From CAVRCA01 sp965218045 (GTDB lineage: Bacteria; Pseudomonadota; Alphaproteobacteria; Acetobacterales; Acetobacteraceae): a stretch of 64,000 bases of DNA. A program made the position numbers and the translations under genes. Every line of letters begins with the position of its first letter. Position 1 is the first letter of the stretch. The DNA lies in assembly GCA_965218045.1 (NCBI GenBank), contig CBDCJX010000007.1:124001-188000 (forward strand). The letters run 5' to 3'. Positions 1 through 9,009 of the stretch are shown piece by piece. A model generated the notes under the pieces. It was not told the DNA's origin and searched no databases. It worked only from the letters and a program-made list of their open reading frames with translations.

Positions 1-1437
1 GATGGTGTGATAGAAGAAGAACTCGGGCCTGGCCATCTCCCACACCTCGCGGTAGTGCCGTCCGTCTGGCAGACAATCCCGATACGCACCCACCAACAGC
101 CAGGTGTCCATCGTGCGTAGGGTGTTGTGCGTACCCGCGTAGCCGAGCGCGGGGTAGATAGGAAAAATCCCCGGCGAGAGCACCAGCACCCCCTCGCCGC
201 GCGCTTCCCGTGCCACCGCCGACGCGAACCGGTCTATCCGGCTGCCGTGGAACATGATCTCCCGCCACGGCGCCTCGCCGCTGCAGATCGCGTAGAGGCT
301 GAACAGCCCGGCCAGCACGGCGGCGGCCGGATGCGACGCGAAGCCGCTTCCGCGCAGCTTCGATATCGGCGTGGTGACGCTCCGGTGGTCGAGCGCGTTG
401 GCCGCCAGCACCCCGGCAAGTCCACAGGTGAACAGCTCGATCGGCACGATGTGATACGACCAGCCCTTGTGCTGTGTTACCGCCGAGGCGAGCGCGCCCA
501 ACGCCGCGAGCCCCAGCACGCGCGGCAACGCTCGCGCCTCGGGCGCATCGAGTGGCGCCGGCGGGCGGCGACAAGCGATCCACAACAGCGGCAGCAGCAA
601 GCAGAGCACGACGGTCAAACGCGGGACCAGCAGCACCTGCACGGCGGTCAGGCCGCCGAATCCGAGGTAGTAGTCCCAGATCAGCGGCACCACGAAGCCG
701 AGATAGTCAGGAAACACCAGCGGCAGCGAGGCGAGATACAGCAGCCAGATCACGCCCATCAGCCACGGCACCGGGTCGCGTATCCAGCGTCCGACACCCA
801 CGCCGAGCGCGCCGAGCAGCGGCCCGCTCGGGATGCGACCGAACAGGACCGCAAGCTCGATCAGCCCCGGCACGGCGAGGAAATGCGGCTTCAGCGCGAA
901 CGCCACGCCGGCGACGAGCGCGATCGCGCAATCCCCGCGTGGCCGAGTGCCGACCATCCGACGCGCGGCACAGATCGCATAGGGCAGGGCGCCCACCGCC
1001 ATGAGATGTTCACGCTGGCCAAAATCGTAGCCGGCATCCAGCAGGAACAGCGCTGGCAGCACGTCAAGAAACGCCCGGCGGATCGGCCCCTCGCGGGCCC
1101 GGTCGCGCACGCGAAGGCTTAGCCACCAGCACAGCAGACCATACGACAGCAGGCAGAGACGCAACGCCAGATCGGCGTCGAGCGGGGTGACCTTCGCCAA
1201 CCACGCCGGCACCAGGTTGAGAACGAAGATCAGCGGCGGATTGACGTCGATCAATTCGGAATAGAGGTGCTCGCCAGCCAGCCATCGCTGAGCGAATTCG
1301 AGCACCGCGGCAACGTCGTGGTTCAGCGGCGGACTGAGCACAACCGGCAGGAATAGCAGCGCCGGCAGCAATGCCCATGGTACCAGCGTTTTCTGGCGTG
1401 CCACTCGCCGCGCGCGTTTTCCCGAAATGGGCTCCAT
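1..1437 (-). CDS. GT39-like integral membrane glycosyltransferase (3' end outside window)
   Basis: The frame is open from the ATG at 1437 to the window edge (479 codons, no stop), so the C-terminus is missing. The translation is strongly hydrophobic, with about ten candidate membrane segments. Near residue 60 it has an acidic first-loop motif, IDVNPPL, which resembles the catalytic loop of GT-C enzymes of the GT39/ArnT/PMT type. Such enzymes transfer a sugar from a polyprenyl-phosphate donor on the periplasmic side. An in-frame ATG at 1449 is an alternative start. The gene diverges from a methyltransferase, GT2 and SMR cluster that could make and flip such a donor. The family is inferred from motif and topology; the substrate is unknown. 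Confidence 0.7.
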   Translation of the reverse strand, partial: MEPISGKRARRVARQKTLVPWALLPALLFLPVVLSPPLNHDVAAVLEFAQRWLAGEHLYSELIDVNPPLIFVLNLVPAWLAKVTPLDADLALRLCLLSYGLLCWWLSLRVRDRAREGPIRRAFLDVLPALFLLDAGYDFGQREHLMAVGALPYAICAARRMVGTRPRGDCAIALVAGVAFALKPHFLAVPGLIELAVLFGRIPSGPLLGALGVGVGRWIRDPVPWLMGVIWLLYLASLPLVFPDYLGFVVPLIWDYYLGFGGLTAVQVLLVPRLTVVLCLLLPLLWIACRRPPAPLDAPEARALPRVLGLAALGALASAVTQHKGWSYHIVPIELFTCGLAGVLAANALDHRSVTTPISKLRGSGFASHPAAAVLAGLFSLYAICSGEAPWREIMFHGSRIDRFASAVAREARGEGVLVLSPGIFPIYPALGYAGTHNTLRTMDTWLLVGAYRDCLPDGRHYREVWEMARPEFFFYHTI

Positions 1438-1558
1438 TGCCCCCGGCATCGGCTGAAAATCGGCCCTTGTCATGTGGTCACTGTGAATGTCTGCCGATCA
1501 TCGCCGGAAGCCATCACAGGCTTGCACAACGGTGTCAATATCCTGTTAAAGGCACGTA

Positions 1559-2272
1559 ATGGAGACAAGCGAGTACGCTCTCATGGACGCGGCCGAGGCC
1601 CGCCTGTGGTGGTATCGAGCGTTGCATGCACGTCTGCTCGATGCGTTGCGCGGCGTCGTCGGTGCGGTGCTCGACGCCGGGTGCGGCACCGGCGGACTGC
1701 TCCAGCGTCTTGCGGCGGGGCGCCCGGACTTGCGCCTCGCCGGCCTCGAATGGCATCGCGGCGCAGCCGCACGGGCGGCTCGCAAGTCGGGCGCCTCAGT
1801 CGCGGTTGGCAGCGTCAACGCCTTGCCGTTCGCCCCGGCGAGCTTCGCCGCCGTGCTGGCGGCCGATGTGCTGTGCCATCGCGCCGTGCAACCCGAGACC
1901 GCGCTCGCCGAGCTCTGGCGCGTTCTGCAACCGAACGGACTTCTGGTCATCAACATGCCAGCCTATGCGTGGCTGCTTTCGGAGCACGACCGCCGTGTAC
2001 ACAACGTGCGGCGCCAATCGGCAGGGCAGACGCGCGCAATGCTTGCCGCCGCGGGGTACAAGTCCGTCCACGTGCGTTACTGGAACGGGTTGCTGCTGCC
2101 GGTAATGATCGCGCAGCGGAAATTGCGCGCGCGCCATGATTCCGCCTCCGACGTGTCCCGGTTTCCGCCTTGGCTCAATGCGAGCTTCCATGCGGTCGCG
2201 CGGCTCGAGCGAGGCTTGCCGGTGCGACTGCCGGCGGGCGGCTCTGTGCTTGCCACGGCGCGACGCGCGTGA
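1559..2272 (+). CDS. class I SAM-dependent methyltransferase
   Basis: This 237-residue protein has a clear SAM-binding motif I (VLDAGCGTGGLL, about residues 37-48). An acidic residue follows in motif II (LAGLEW), and the post-I region ends in ADVLCH. This is the Methyltransf_11-type Rossmann fold. AAAGG lies 7 bases before the ATG. Only 17 bp separate it from the GT2 gene, so the two are probably co-transcribed with the transporter that follows. The methyl acceptor cannot be read from sequence. A lipid- or sugar-linked substrate is an inference from the neighbours. Confidence 0.85.
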   Translation: METSEYALMDAAEARLWWYRALHARLLDALRGVVGAVLDAGCGTGGLLQRLAAGRPDLRLAGLEWHRGAAARAARKSGASVAVGSVNALPFAPASFAAVLAADVLCHRAVQPETALAELWRVLQPNGLLVINMPAYAWLLSEHDRRVHNVRRQSAGQTRAMLAAAGYKSVHVRYWNGLLLPVMIAQRKLRARHDSASDVSRFPPWLNASFHAVARLERGLPVRLPAGGSVLATARRA

Positions 2273-2289
2273 ACGGGGACAATCCGCTG

Positions 2290-3291
2290 ATGGATACGAT
2301 GGCGACGGAGCCGATCATGAACGAGCGGGAGGCGGATCGCCGGGTCGGCTTGTCGATCGTCATCCCGGTGTTCAATGGCGCCGCCTCGATCGGCCGCCTG
2401 GTGTCGGCGCTGAGCTCCCTGCATCCGGCGGGCGGGCTCGAGATCGTGCTGGTCAATGACGGCAGCCCGGACAACTCGGCCGAAATCTGTCGCGAGCTGG
2501 TGCGCAACGCAATCGTGCCGATCACATATGTCGAGCACGCCAGAAATTTCGGTGAGCACAACGCGGTGATGACCGGCCTGCGTCACGCGTGTGGCAATTT
2601 CGTTATCACCATGGACGACGACCTGCAGAACCCGCCCGAGGAGGTCGTGCGGCTCTATGACCACGCCCGGCTCGGCGGCTGGGATGTGGTCTACACGCGT
2701 TACGCCAGGAAGCAGCATTCTCGTTGGCGGAACGCAGGTAGCCGGTTCGCCAACAAAGCGGCAGACTGGCTCATTCAGAAGCCCAAAGGGCTGTATCTTT
2801 CATCTTTTCGTTGCATGTCGGCGCTAGTGGTGGGCGCCGTGACCCGGTACCGCGGGCCATACCCTTATGTGGACGGGCTGATCTTGCAGGTAACCCGACG
2901 GATCGACAGCATCGAGGTGCGACATCTTCCCCGAGAGGAGGGACTATCGAACTACAATCTGCGCCGGCTGGTGCGGCTCTGGCTCAGTCTCGCGACCAGC
3001 TTCTCGCTGGCGCCGCTGCGTATCGCGACCCTCGCCGGCATTCTGCTGGCGCTGATCGGCGGCGGCGGCGCTGTCATCATATTCGCCCAAGCGCTGTTCA
3101 GCGACGCGGCGCCGTCGGGATGGGCTTCCACCATGGTCGTCCTGCTGATCGTCTCCGGCGTGCAATCCATGATCCTTGGTGTGATGGGCGAATATGTCGG
3201 TCGCACCTTCCTCTCGGCGAACGGCAAGCCCCAGGGAACCGTGCGTATGGTAGAACACAGCTCAGTGCCCGTCTCACAGGATCGAGCATGA
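2290..3291 (+). CDS. GT2 family polyprenyl-phosphate glycosyltransferase (ArnC/DPM1-like)
   Basis: The protein has 333 residues from the ATG at 2290; in-frame ATGs at 2299 and 2317 are alternatives. The GT-A domain opens with LSIVIPVFNGAASI, continues with VLVNDGSPDNS, and has the metal-binding MDDDLQNPPEE. Two membrane helices follow near the C-terminus (about 245-320). This layout is that of ArnC, GtrB and dolichol-phosphate mannose synthase, which load a sugar onto undecaprenyl phosphate at the cytoplasmic face. The stop overlaps the ATG of the SMR-type gene (ATGA), so translation is coupled. With the upstream GT39-like protein it suggests a donor, flippase and transferase set for modifying an envelope glycolipid. 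The sugar is unknown. Confidence 0.85.
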   Translation: MDTMATEPIMNEREADRRVGLSIVIPVFNGAASIGRLVSALSSLHPAGGLEIVLVNDGSPDNSAEICRELVRNAIVPITYVEHARNFGEHNAVMTGLRHACGNFVITMDDDLQNPPEEVVRLYDHARLGGWDVVYTRYARKQHSRWRNAGSRFANKAADWLIQKPKGLYLSSFRCMSALVVGAVTRYRGPYPYVDGLILQVTRRIDSIEVRHLPREEGLSNYNLRRLVRLWLSLATSFSLAPLRIATLAGILLALIGGGGAVIIFAQALFSDAAPSGWASTMVVLLIVSGVQSMILGVMGEYVGRTFLSANGKPQGTVRMVEHSSVPVSQDRA

Positions 3292-3623
3292 GCGCCTCGT
3301 GGCTGCTGCTGGCGGCGGCGATCGTCACCAGCCTGCTCGGGCAGACCCTGCTGAAGGCGGGCGCTCACGCGGCGAGCTTTGCCGCCCAGCTGCTGGACTG
3401 GCGGACGTTACTCGGCCTCGGCCTGTATGGCGGGGCGGCGCTGCTCTACATCGTCGCCTTGCGGCGCATCCCGATGTCGGTGGCGCTGCCCTGCACCGCC
3501 GCGTCGTATATCGCGGCGGTGCTGATCGGCCACTACGCTTTCGCCGAGCCGATGGGCACCACCCATGTCGCGGCGATCGCGCTGATCTCGCTCGGTGTGG
3601 TGCTGCTGGCGACCTCCAGCTAG
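3288..3623 (+). CDS. SMR/EamA-type small membrane transporter (ArnE-like)
   Basis: This 111-residue protein has four hydrophobic segments, the usual size of EmrE and ArnE/ArnF subunits. It contains the family features GQTLLKAG in the first helix and LYIVALRRIPMSVALP in the middle. Its ATG overlaps the stop of the ArnC-like glycosyltransferase gene. The placement argues for a role in flipping a polyprenyl-phosphate-linked sugar rather than drug efflux. The DNA shows only one subunit; ArnE/F act as a heterodimer, so it may homodimerise or have a partner elsewhere. The convergent next gene ends 6 bp downstream. Confidence 0.75.
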   Translation: MSASWLLLAAAIVTSLLGQTLLKAGAHAASFAAQLLDWRTLLGLGLYGGAALLYIVALRRIPMSVALPCTAASYIAAVLIGHYAFAEPMGTTHVAAIALISLGVVLLATSS

Positions 3624-3629
3624 ACCGCG

Positions 3630-4736
3630 CTACTCGGCAGCCTGCGCCGATGCTTGCTGCTTCTGCCAGCTTTTCAGCACCGGCAGCACCTCTTTGGCGA
3701 ACAGGCTGAGCGATTCCTGCGCCGTGTCGAACGGGATGCCGCCAAAACGGAACGATGCGTTGATCTCGTAGTCGCCAATTAGCTCGCGCCGCTTCTCGAT
3801 CTCGCGCAGCATGCGGTCAGGCGTGCCCCAGGTCGCCGCTTGCATGAAGCCGTCCACCGCGCCCTCAAGCCCACCCTTGCGCGCAATCTCGGCTTTCTGC
3901 GCATACGCGTCATAGCCCTTCACCGTCTTGAAGTGCTCGCCGAGCAACTCGTAATGGTGGAAGTTGCTCTCGACGAACTTGCCCATGTATTTGCGCGCGC
4001 GTTCCTCGGCGACATCGTTGTTCGGCGCGCACAGCACGAAATCGGTGATCATCATCGAGGGTGCCGGCCTGCCGTGATACTGAAGCTGGAGCTTGCGGTT
4101 CTGCTCGATCGCCGGCAGCCGCATCGGCCACGGCCGATCGGAGAACATCACCATGTGCGCGCCGAGCTTGGCGCAGCTCATCACCGAGTCCTCGCTCGAC
4201 GCCACGGCGTAGATGCGGCCATCGAAGCTCCGCGACGGACGCGGGCGAATTTCCACGCGCGGCTGCTTATAGTGCTTGCCGTCGCCCTCGATCCAGCCAG
4301 TGCGCAGCGCCTCGACGATCATGGGCGCCGCCTCGTCGAACCGCTCGCGGCTTTCGTTCATCGTGCCCCGGAAAGCGGCGAACTCGCGCCGCGCCAGGCC
4401 GCGCCCGAGGCCGAGCCTGAGCCGTCCGTTGCTGAGATGATCGAGCATCGCGGCCTGCTCGGCCACGCGCAGCGGATCGTGCCAGGGGACGATCACGGCG
4501 GCGGTGCCGACATCGATGTCTGGGCACTTCGCCGTCAGATACGTCATGAGCTGGAGGTTGTCGGGACAGAACGAATAATCGAAGAAGTGGTGCTCGGCCG
4601 ACCACAACGCATCGAAGCCGAGCGCCGGCGCCTGCAACGCGAGCTTGACATCTTCCTCCCACACCTGGTCGTCGGAAACATTTTCCCAGCCGTAGCTGGA
4701 AAAGATCATCATCAGGCCGACATCCATGCGCGCCAC
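3630..4736 (-). CDS. LLM class flavin-dependent oxidoreductase (luciferase-like monooxygenase)
   Basis: The 368-residue protein starts with a luciferase-like TIM-barrel strand and carries ALGFDALWSAEHHF near residue 40. The family's flavin-side region LSNGRLRLGLGRGLARREF follows at about 100-120. It would use reduced FMN or F420 with oxygen on an unknown substrate; FMN is more likely in this lineage. The gene lies 59 bp downstream of the acyl-CoA carboxylase on the same strand. Two more LLM proteins are encoded at 9010 and 14267. It could be co-transcribed with the carboxylase and hydratase, which would suggest a catabolic role. Confidence 0.88.
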   Translation of the reverse strand: MARMDVGLMMIFSSYGWENVSDDQVWEEDVKLALQAPALGFDALWSAEHHFFDYSFCPDNLQLMTYLTAKCPDIDVGTAAVIVPWHDPLRVAEQAAMLDHLSNGRLRLGLGRGLARREFAAFRGTMNESRERFDEAAPMIVEALRTGWIEGDGKHYKQPRVEIRPRPSRSFDGRIYAVASSEDSVMSCAKLGAHMVMFSDRPWPMRLPAIEQNRKLQLQYHGRPAPSMMITDFVLCAPNNDVAEERARKYMGKFVESNFHHYELLGEHFKTVKGYDAYAQKAEIARKGGLEGAVDGFMQAATWGTPDRMLREIEKRRELIGDYEINASFRFGGIPFDTAQESLSLFAKEVLPVLKSWQKQQASAQAAE

Positions 4737-4795
4737 TCCCCTACCGGTCAGTAGCCCATCCTATCGGCCCGGCGCCATCGGGGCAAATCGCGGCT

Positions 4796-7700
4796 TCACC
4801 ACGTATCCACATGCGGGCGCTTCTTGCCCGCGCGCGGGATCGGCGTCGGCGCGGTGTGCAGGCCGCGCTTGATCCAGCGCCGGGTGTCCGCCGGATCGAC
4901 CACGTCGTCAATCTCCAGCATCTGCGCAACCGCGAGCGCCTTGCCGCGGGTGTAAAGCTCGTCGACGCGGCGGCGATACTCGGCGTCCCGCTCGGCATCA
5001 TCGACGATGGCGGCGAGCTCGTTGCGATAGGCGAGGCGCACCGCGCCTTCGAGGCCCATGCCGCCGAACTCGCCGGTCGGCCAGGAGATGTTGAACCAGG
5101 GCGCGTGGAACGAACCCGCCGCCATCGCCTGTGCTCCCAGGCCATAGCCCTTGCGCAACACCACGGTGAAGAACGGCACGGTGATGCCGGCTCCGATCAC
5201 GAACATGCGGCACACGCGCCGCACCTGAGCCGATTTCTCCGCCTCCGGTCCCACCATGAAGCCCGGCGTGTCGCACAACGACAGCACCGGGATGTCGTAG
5301 GCGTCGCACAGTTGAATGAAACGCGCCGCCTTGTCCGCCGCCTCGGCGTCGATCGCGCCGGCAAGGTGCATCGGGTTGTTGGCGACCAGACCGAGCGGCC
5401 TGCCCTCGATGCGGATGAAGGCGGTGATCATGCCGAGGCCAAAGCTTGGGCGCAGCTCCAGCACCGAGCCGGTGTCGGCGAGGGTATGGATGACCGCGCG
5501 GATGTCGTAGACGCGCAGCCGGTTCTCCGGGATCGCTTGCCGCAGCGCGCGCTGGTCGGCGCAGCTCCACTGCTCGATGGGACCCTGAAAATAGGACAGG
5601 TATTGCTTGGCGGCCGCCACCGCTGCCGCCTCGTCGGGAACCAGCACGTCGATCACCCCGTTCGGCGCCTGCACGCTGACCGGCCCGACCTCCTCCGGCT
5701 TGAACACGCCGAGACCGCCGCCCTCGATCATCGCGGGACCGCCCATGCCGAGGCTGGTGCTTTCGGTCGCGATGATCACGTCGCAACACCCGAGCAGCGC
5801 CGCGTTGCCGGCGAAGCAGCGGCCATGCACTATTCCAATCAGCGGGATCAGCCCCGACAGGCCGGCAAAGCTGCGAAACGTTGGCACGTCGAGGCTCGCG
5901 GCGGTGGTGAGCTGCTTGTCGGTATCGCCCGGCCGACCGCCGCCGCCCTCGGCGAACAGCACCAGCGGGCGCCGCATCTCGTGAGCCAGCCGGAAAACGC
6001 GATCCTGCTTCTTGTGGTTCATCGTGCCCTGGGTGCCGGCGAGCACCATGTAGTCGTAAGCAACGATAATGGTCGATGCGCGTTCCTCGCCGAACTGCGC
6101 CGCGTTCACCGTGCCGATGCCGGCGACCACGCCATCGGCGGGTGTGGCGCGCAACAGTTCCTCTGGCGTGCGTCGGCTGCGCTGCGCCGCGACGGTGAGG
6201 CCGCCATACTCGACGAAGCTGCCGGGATCGCACAGGTCGTCAACATTCTCGCGCACCGTGCGTCCGCCGTTCCGCCGGCGTCGCGCGATCGCCTCGGTGC
6301 GCGCCGGATCGAGCGTGAGCGCGTGGCGGGCGATGCTCTCCGCCAGATCGGGACGGATCGCGTCGAGATCGACCGTCTCGCTCTCCGCCGCCTGCACGAG
6401 ATCGACTTCGCCCGGCTCGATGAACAGCAACGGCTGGCCGGAATACAACACGTCGCCACGCGTCGCGACGACCTGGTGCACCTTGCCCGCGGTGCCGGCC
6501 GGGATCAGGTGCTCCATCTTCATCGCCTCGAGCACCGCCACCGGCTGGCCGACGCGAACCAGATCGCCGGCGGCGACGTCGAGCGAAACGACCGAGCCTT
6601 GCATCGGCGCCACCACAGCGACGGTTCCCGCCGGCGCGGCTGCCCTCCCGCTCATCGCCACGACGGCGGTTTCGCTTGCAACGAAGAACGGATCGGCGGG
6701 CTGAGCGGCGGCGTCTTGCACCAGCGCCGCCGCATGGGCATCGAGCCAGCGCGTTGTCACCGCGCCAGCGGCGACGTCACCGTGGCGCAGCAAGGCCGCG
6801 AGGAAGCCGAGATTGGTTTGCACGCCCTCGATGCGGAACTCGCTCAGCGCGCGTCGCGCGCGGGCGAGCGCGGCGGCGTAGTCGGGCGTGGCGACGTGGA
6901 CGATCAGCTTGGCCAGCAGCGAGTCGAAGCTCCCTACCGTTCGGTATCCGGCATAGCCGAACCCATCGACCCGCACGCCGGGGCCGGAGGGCGGGTCGTA
7001 GCGGGTGATCGTTCCGCCGGACGGCAGCGCGCCGCCATCGGCTTGCATGACCTCCATGTTGACCCGAAGCTGAATCGCGTTGCCGCGTGGCGGGGGAATA
7101 TCCGCCTGTCGCAAACCCAACGAGGCCAGCGTCGCTCCGGCCGCAAGACGAAGCTGCGTTGCCACCAGGTCGACGCCGGTGACCTCCTCGGTGACGGTGT
7201 GCTCGACCTGCAGGCGCGGGTTCGCCTCGATGAACACGAAGCGCTCCGGGTCGTCGGCATCGAGCAGGAACTCGAACGTGCCCAGCCCGCGATAACGCAC
7301 GCTTTCCGCCATACGCACCGCCGCCTCGGCGATGGCGCCGCGTTGCGGAGGGGTGAGGTTTGGGCTCGGCGCGATCTCGACCAGCTTCTGATGGCGCCGC
7401 TGGATGGTGCATTCGCGCTCGCCGAGATGGGCGACGCCGCCTTCGCCATCGCCGACGATCTGCACCTCGATGTGCCGCGCGTGCTTGATCAGCTCCTCGA
7501 CATAGAGCTCGTCGCGCCCGAACGCGGCGCGCGCCTCGGAGCGGCAGCGGGCAAAGGCATCCTCCAGCTCGGCGGCAGCGGTGACCGCCCGCATGCCGCG
7601 CCCGCCGCCACCGTTGAGCGCCTTGACCATTAGCGCCCCGTTCGGACCCAGCTCGGCGAGGAAGTCGCGCGCTGTATCGATGCTGGTCGGCTCCGACGTG

Positions 7701-8059
7701 CCGCGCGCGATCGACACGCCACAGCTCCGCGCCAAGGCTAGCGCTCGCGTCTTGTCGCCGAACAGCGCCAGCGTTTCCGGCGATGGACCGACGAATACCA
7801 AGTCGGCATCCGCGCAAGCCCGTGCGAAAGCCGGGTCTTCGCTCAGGAAGCCGTAGCCCGGATGCACAGCGTCGCAACCGGCCTCCCGAGCGCCGGACCC
7901 GCGCAACGGCTGGGCGGTGTCGGTGCATCGCACGTGCAGCGAGCGTTCGTCATCTTCCGAGAACACCGCGACCGAGGCGATGCCCAGCTCGGCGCAACTC
8001 CGCGCGATGCGGATCGCGATCTCGCCGCGATTGGCGATGAGCAAACGCGCGAGGGGCAA
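4796..8059 (-). CDS. single-chain acyl-CoA carboxylase (biotin carboxylase + BCCP + carboxyltransferase)
   Basis: This 1087-residue protein fuses all three parts of a biotin-dependent carboxylase. The biotin carboxylase domain (about 1-450) begins RLLIANRGEIAIRIARS and has the ATP-grasp glycine loop NGGGGRGM and EANPRLQVEHTVTEE. The carrier domain has EAMKMEH with the biotinylated lysine at 514. The carboxyltransferase domain (about 590-1087) is PccB/AccD-like. This order matches the single-polypeptide long-chain acyl-CoA carboxylases (LCC) rather than the multi-subunit housekeeping ACC; accA for that enzyme lies at 60797. The N-terminal subdomain looks about 14 residues short before CDAVHPGYGF. 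The enoyl-CoA hydratase gene ends 3 bp before its start, so the two form an operon. The acyl substrate is not determined. Confidence 0.93.
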   Translation of the reverse strand: MPLARLLIANRGEIAIRIARSCAELGIASVAVFSEDDERSLHVRCTDTAQPLRGSGAREAGCDAVHPGYGFLSEDPAFARACADADLVFVGPSPETLALFGDKTRALALARSCGVSIARGTSEPTSIDTARDFLAELGPNGALMVKALNGGGGRGMRAVTAAAELEDAFARCRSEARAAFGRDELYVEELIKHARHIEVQIVGDGEGGVAHLGERECTIQRRHQKLVEIAPSPNLTPPQRGAIAEAAVRMAESVRYRGLGTFEFLLDADDPERFVFIEANPRLQVEHTVTEEVTGVDLVATQLRLAAGATLASLGLRQADIPPPRGNAIQLRVNMEVMQADGGALPSGGTITRYDPPSGPGVRVDGFGYAGYRTVGSFDSLLAKLIVHVATPDYAAALARARRALSEFRIEGVQTNLGFLAALLRHGDVAAGAVTTRWLDAHAAALVQDAAAQPADPFFVASETAVVAMSGRAAAPAGTVAVVAPMQGSVVSLDVAAGDLVRVGQPVAVLEAMKMEHLIPAGTAGKVHQVVATRGDVLYSGQPLLFIEPGEVDLVQAAESETVDLDAIRPDLAESIARHALTLDPARTEAIARRRRNGGRTVRENVDDLCDPGSFVEYGGLTVAAQRSRRTPEELLRATPADGVVAGIGTVNAAQFGEERASTIIVAYDYMVLAGTQGTMNHKKQDRVFRLAHEMRRPLVLFAEGGGGRPGDTDKQLTTAASLDVPTFRSFAGLSGLIPLIGIVHGRCFAGNAALLGCCDVIIATESTSLGMGGPAMIEGGGLGVFKPEEVGPVSVQAPNGVIDVLVPDEAAAVAAAKQYLSYFQGPIEQWSCADQRALRQAIPENRLRVYDIRAVIHTLADTGSVLELRPSFGLGMITAFIRIEGRPLGLVANNPMHLAGAIDAEAADKAARFIQLCDAYDIPVLSLCDTPGFMVGPEAEKSAQVRRVCRMFVIGAGITVPFFTVVLRKGYGLGAQAMAAGSFHAPWFNISWPTGEFGGMGLEGAVRLAYRNELAAIVDDAERDAEYRRRVDELYTRGKALAVAQMLEIDDVVDPADTRRWIKRGLHTAPTPIPRAGKKRPHVDTW

Positions 8060-8062
8060 CGA

Positions 8063-8878
8063 TCAGCGCCCCTTGAACTGCGGCGACCGTTTTTCGATGA
8101 AGGCGCGGAGTCCCTCGGCGTGATCCTCGGTCTGCACCGTCAACGCCATCGCCTCGGCCTCGCGGTGCGATTGCTCGTCCCAGCTATTGTCGAGCGAGTT
8201 TCGCATCAGCCGCTTGATTTGACCGAGCGCCACGGTCGGGCCATCGGCGAGCCGGCGCGCCAGGTGGTCGGTCCGCTCCGCCAGCTCCGCGCGTGGCACC
8301 ACCCAGTTCAGCAGCCCGAACTCGCGCGCCTTTTCGGCGGGGAAGCGATCGCCCAGCAAGCCCATCTCGAGGGCGCGTCGTTCGCCGACGACACGCGGCA
8401 GGAAATAGCTCGCCCCGCCATCGGTCGAGAAGCCGATATGGCGATAGGCGAGGGTGAAGATCGCGTCGTCACTGGCGATGGCGAGGTCGGCGGCGAGCAG
8501 CAGGCTGACGCCGAAACCCGCGACGGCGCCGTGGATCGACGCCAGCACCGGCTTGGGCATCCGGCGAAGCTGGTAGATCGTCTGGTGCGCGCTCACCACG
8601 CGGGCCTCGAAACCGCGCACATGCGCCTCGCGGTTGGAACGCAGCTCCTCGTCGAAGGACTTGATGTTGCCGCCTGCCATGAAGTGCTGGCCGCGACCCC
8701 GGATCACCACCGCGCGAACCGCCGGGTCGCGCTCGAACGCGCCGGTGATCTCGAACAGGCGGCGGCTCATCTCGGGCGAAAGCGTGTTGAGCACTTCCGG
8801 ACGGTTCAGCGTGATCCAGCCGATCCCGTCCTTCACCTCGGCGAGCACGTGGCTCGCGTCCTGCGGCGTCTCACTCAT
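8063..8878 (-). CDS. enoyl-CoA hydratase/isomerase family protein
   Basis: The protein has 271 residues and a crotonase fold. The first oxyanion segment is HFMAGGNIKSF (about 65-75) and the second is GAVAGFGVSLLLAADLAIA. FSTDGGASYFLPRVVG then places the active-site acidic residue as in PaaG-type isomerases. GGGAGG lies just before the ATG. The gene is first in an operon with the fused acyl-CoA carboxylase 3 bp downstream, which implies that a carboxylated or unsaturated acyl-CoA is processed by both. Hydratase versus isomerase activity cannot be decided. Confidence 0.9.
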   Translation of the reverse strand: MSETPQDASHVLAEVKDGIGWITLNRPEVLNTLSPEMSRRLFEITGAFERDPAVRAVVIRGRGQHFMAGGNIKSFDEELRSNREAHVRGFEARVVSAHQTIYQLRRMPKPVLASIHGAVAGFGVSLLLAADLAIASDDAIFTLAYRHIGFSTDGGASYFLPRVVGERRALEMGLLGDRFPAEKAREFGLLNWVVPRAELAERTDHLARRLADGPTVALGQIKRLMRNSLDNSWDEQSHREAEAMALTVQTEDHAEGLRAFIEKRSPQFKGR

Positions 8879-9009
8879 CGCTCACCTCCCGAAAACAACC
8901 TTCATCGAGCCATGATCGGTGCCATGACGCAAATCGACCACGCCGGCGCCGAGGGTTGTTCGACCTGCCGAATAGCGGTCAACTGCGGGCGTCATCATGG
9001 GAGAGCACG

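Noticed and set aside
4811..7633. Open frame of 940 codons opposite the fused carboxylase
   Set aside because: It mirrors a clearly coding strand with strong third-position GC, has His/Arg/Gly/Gln-rich translation and no recognisable motif.
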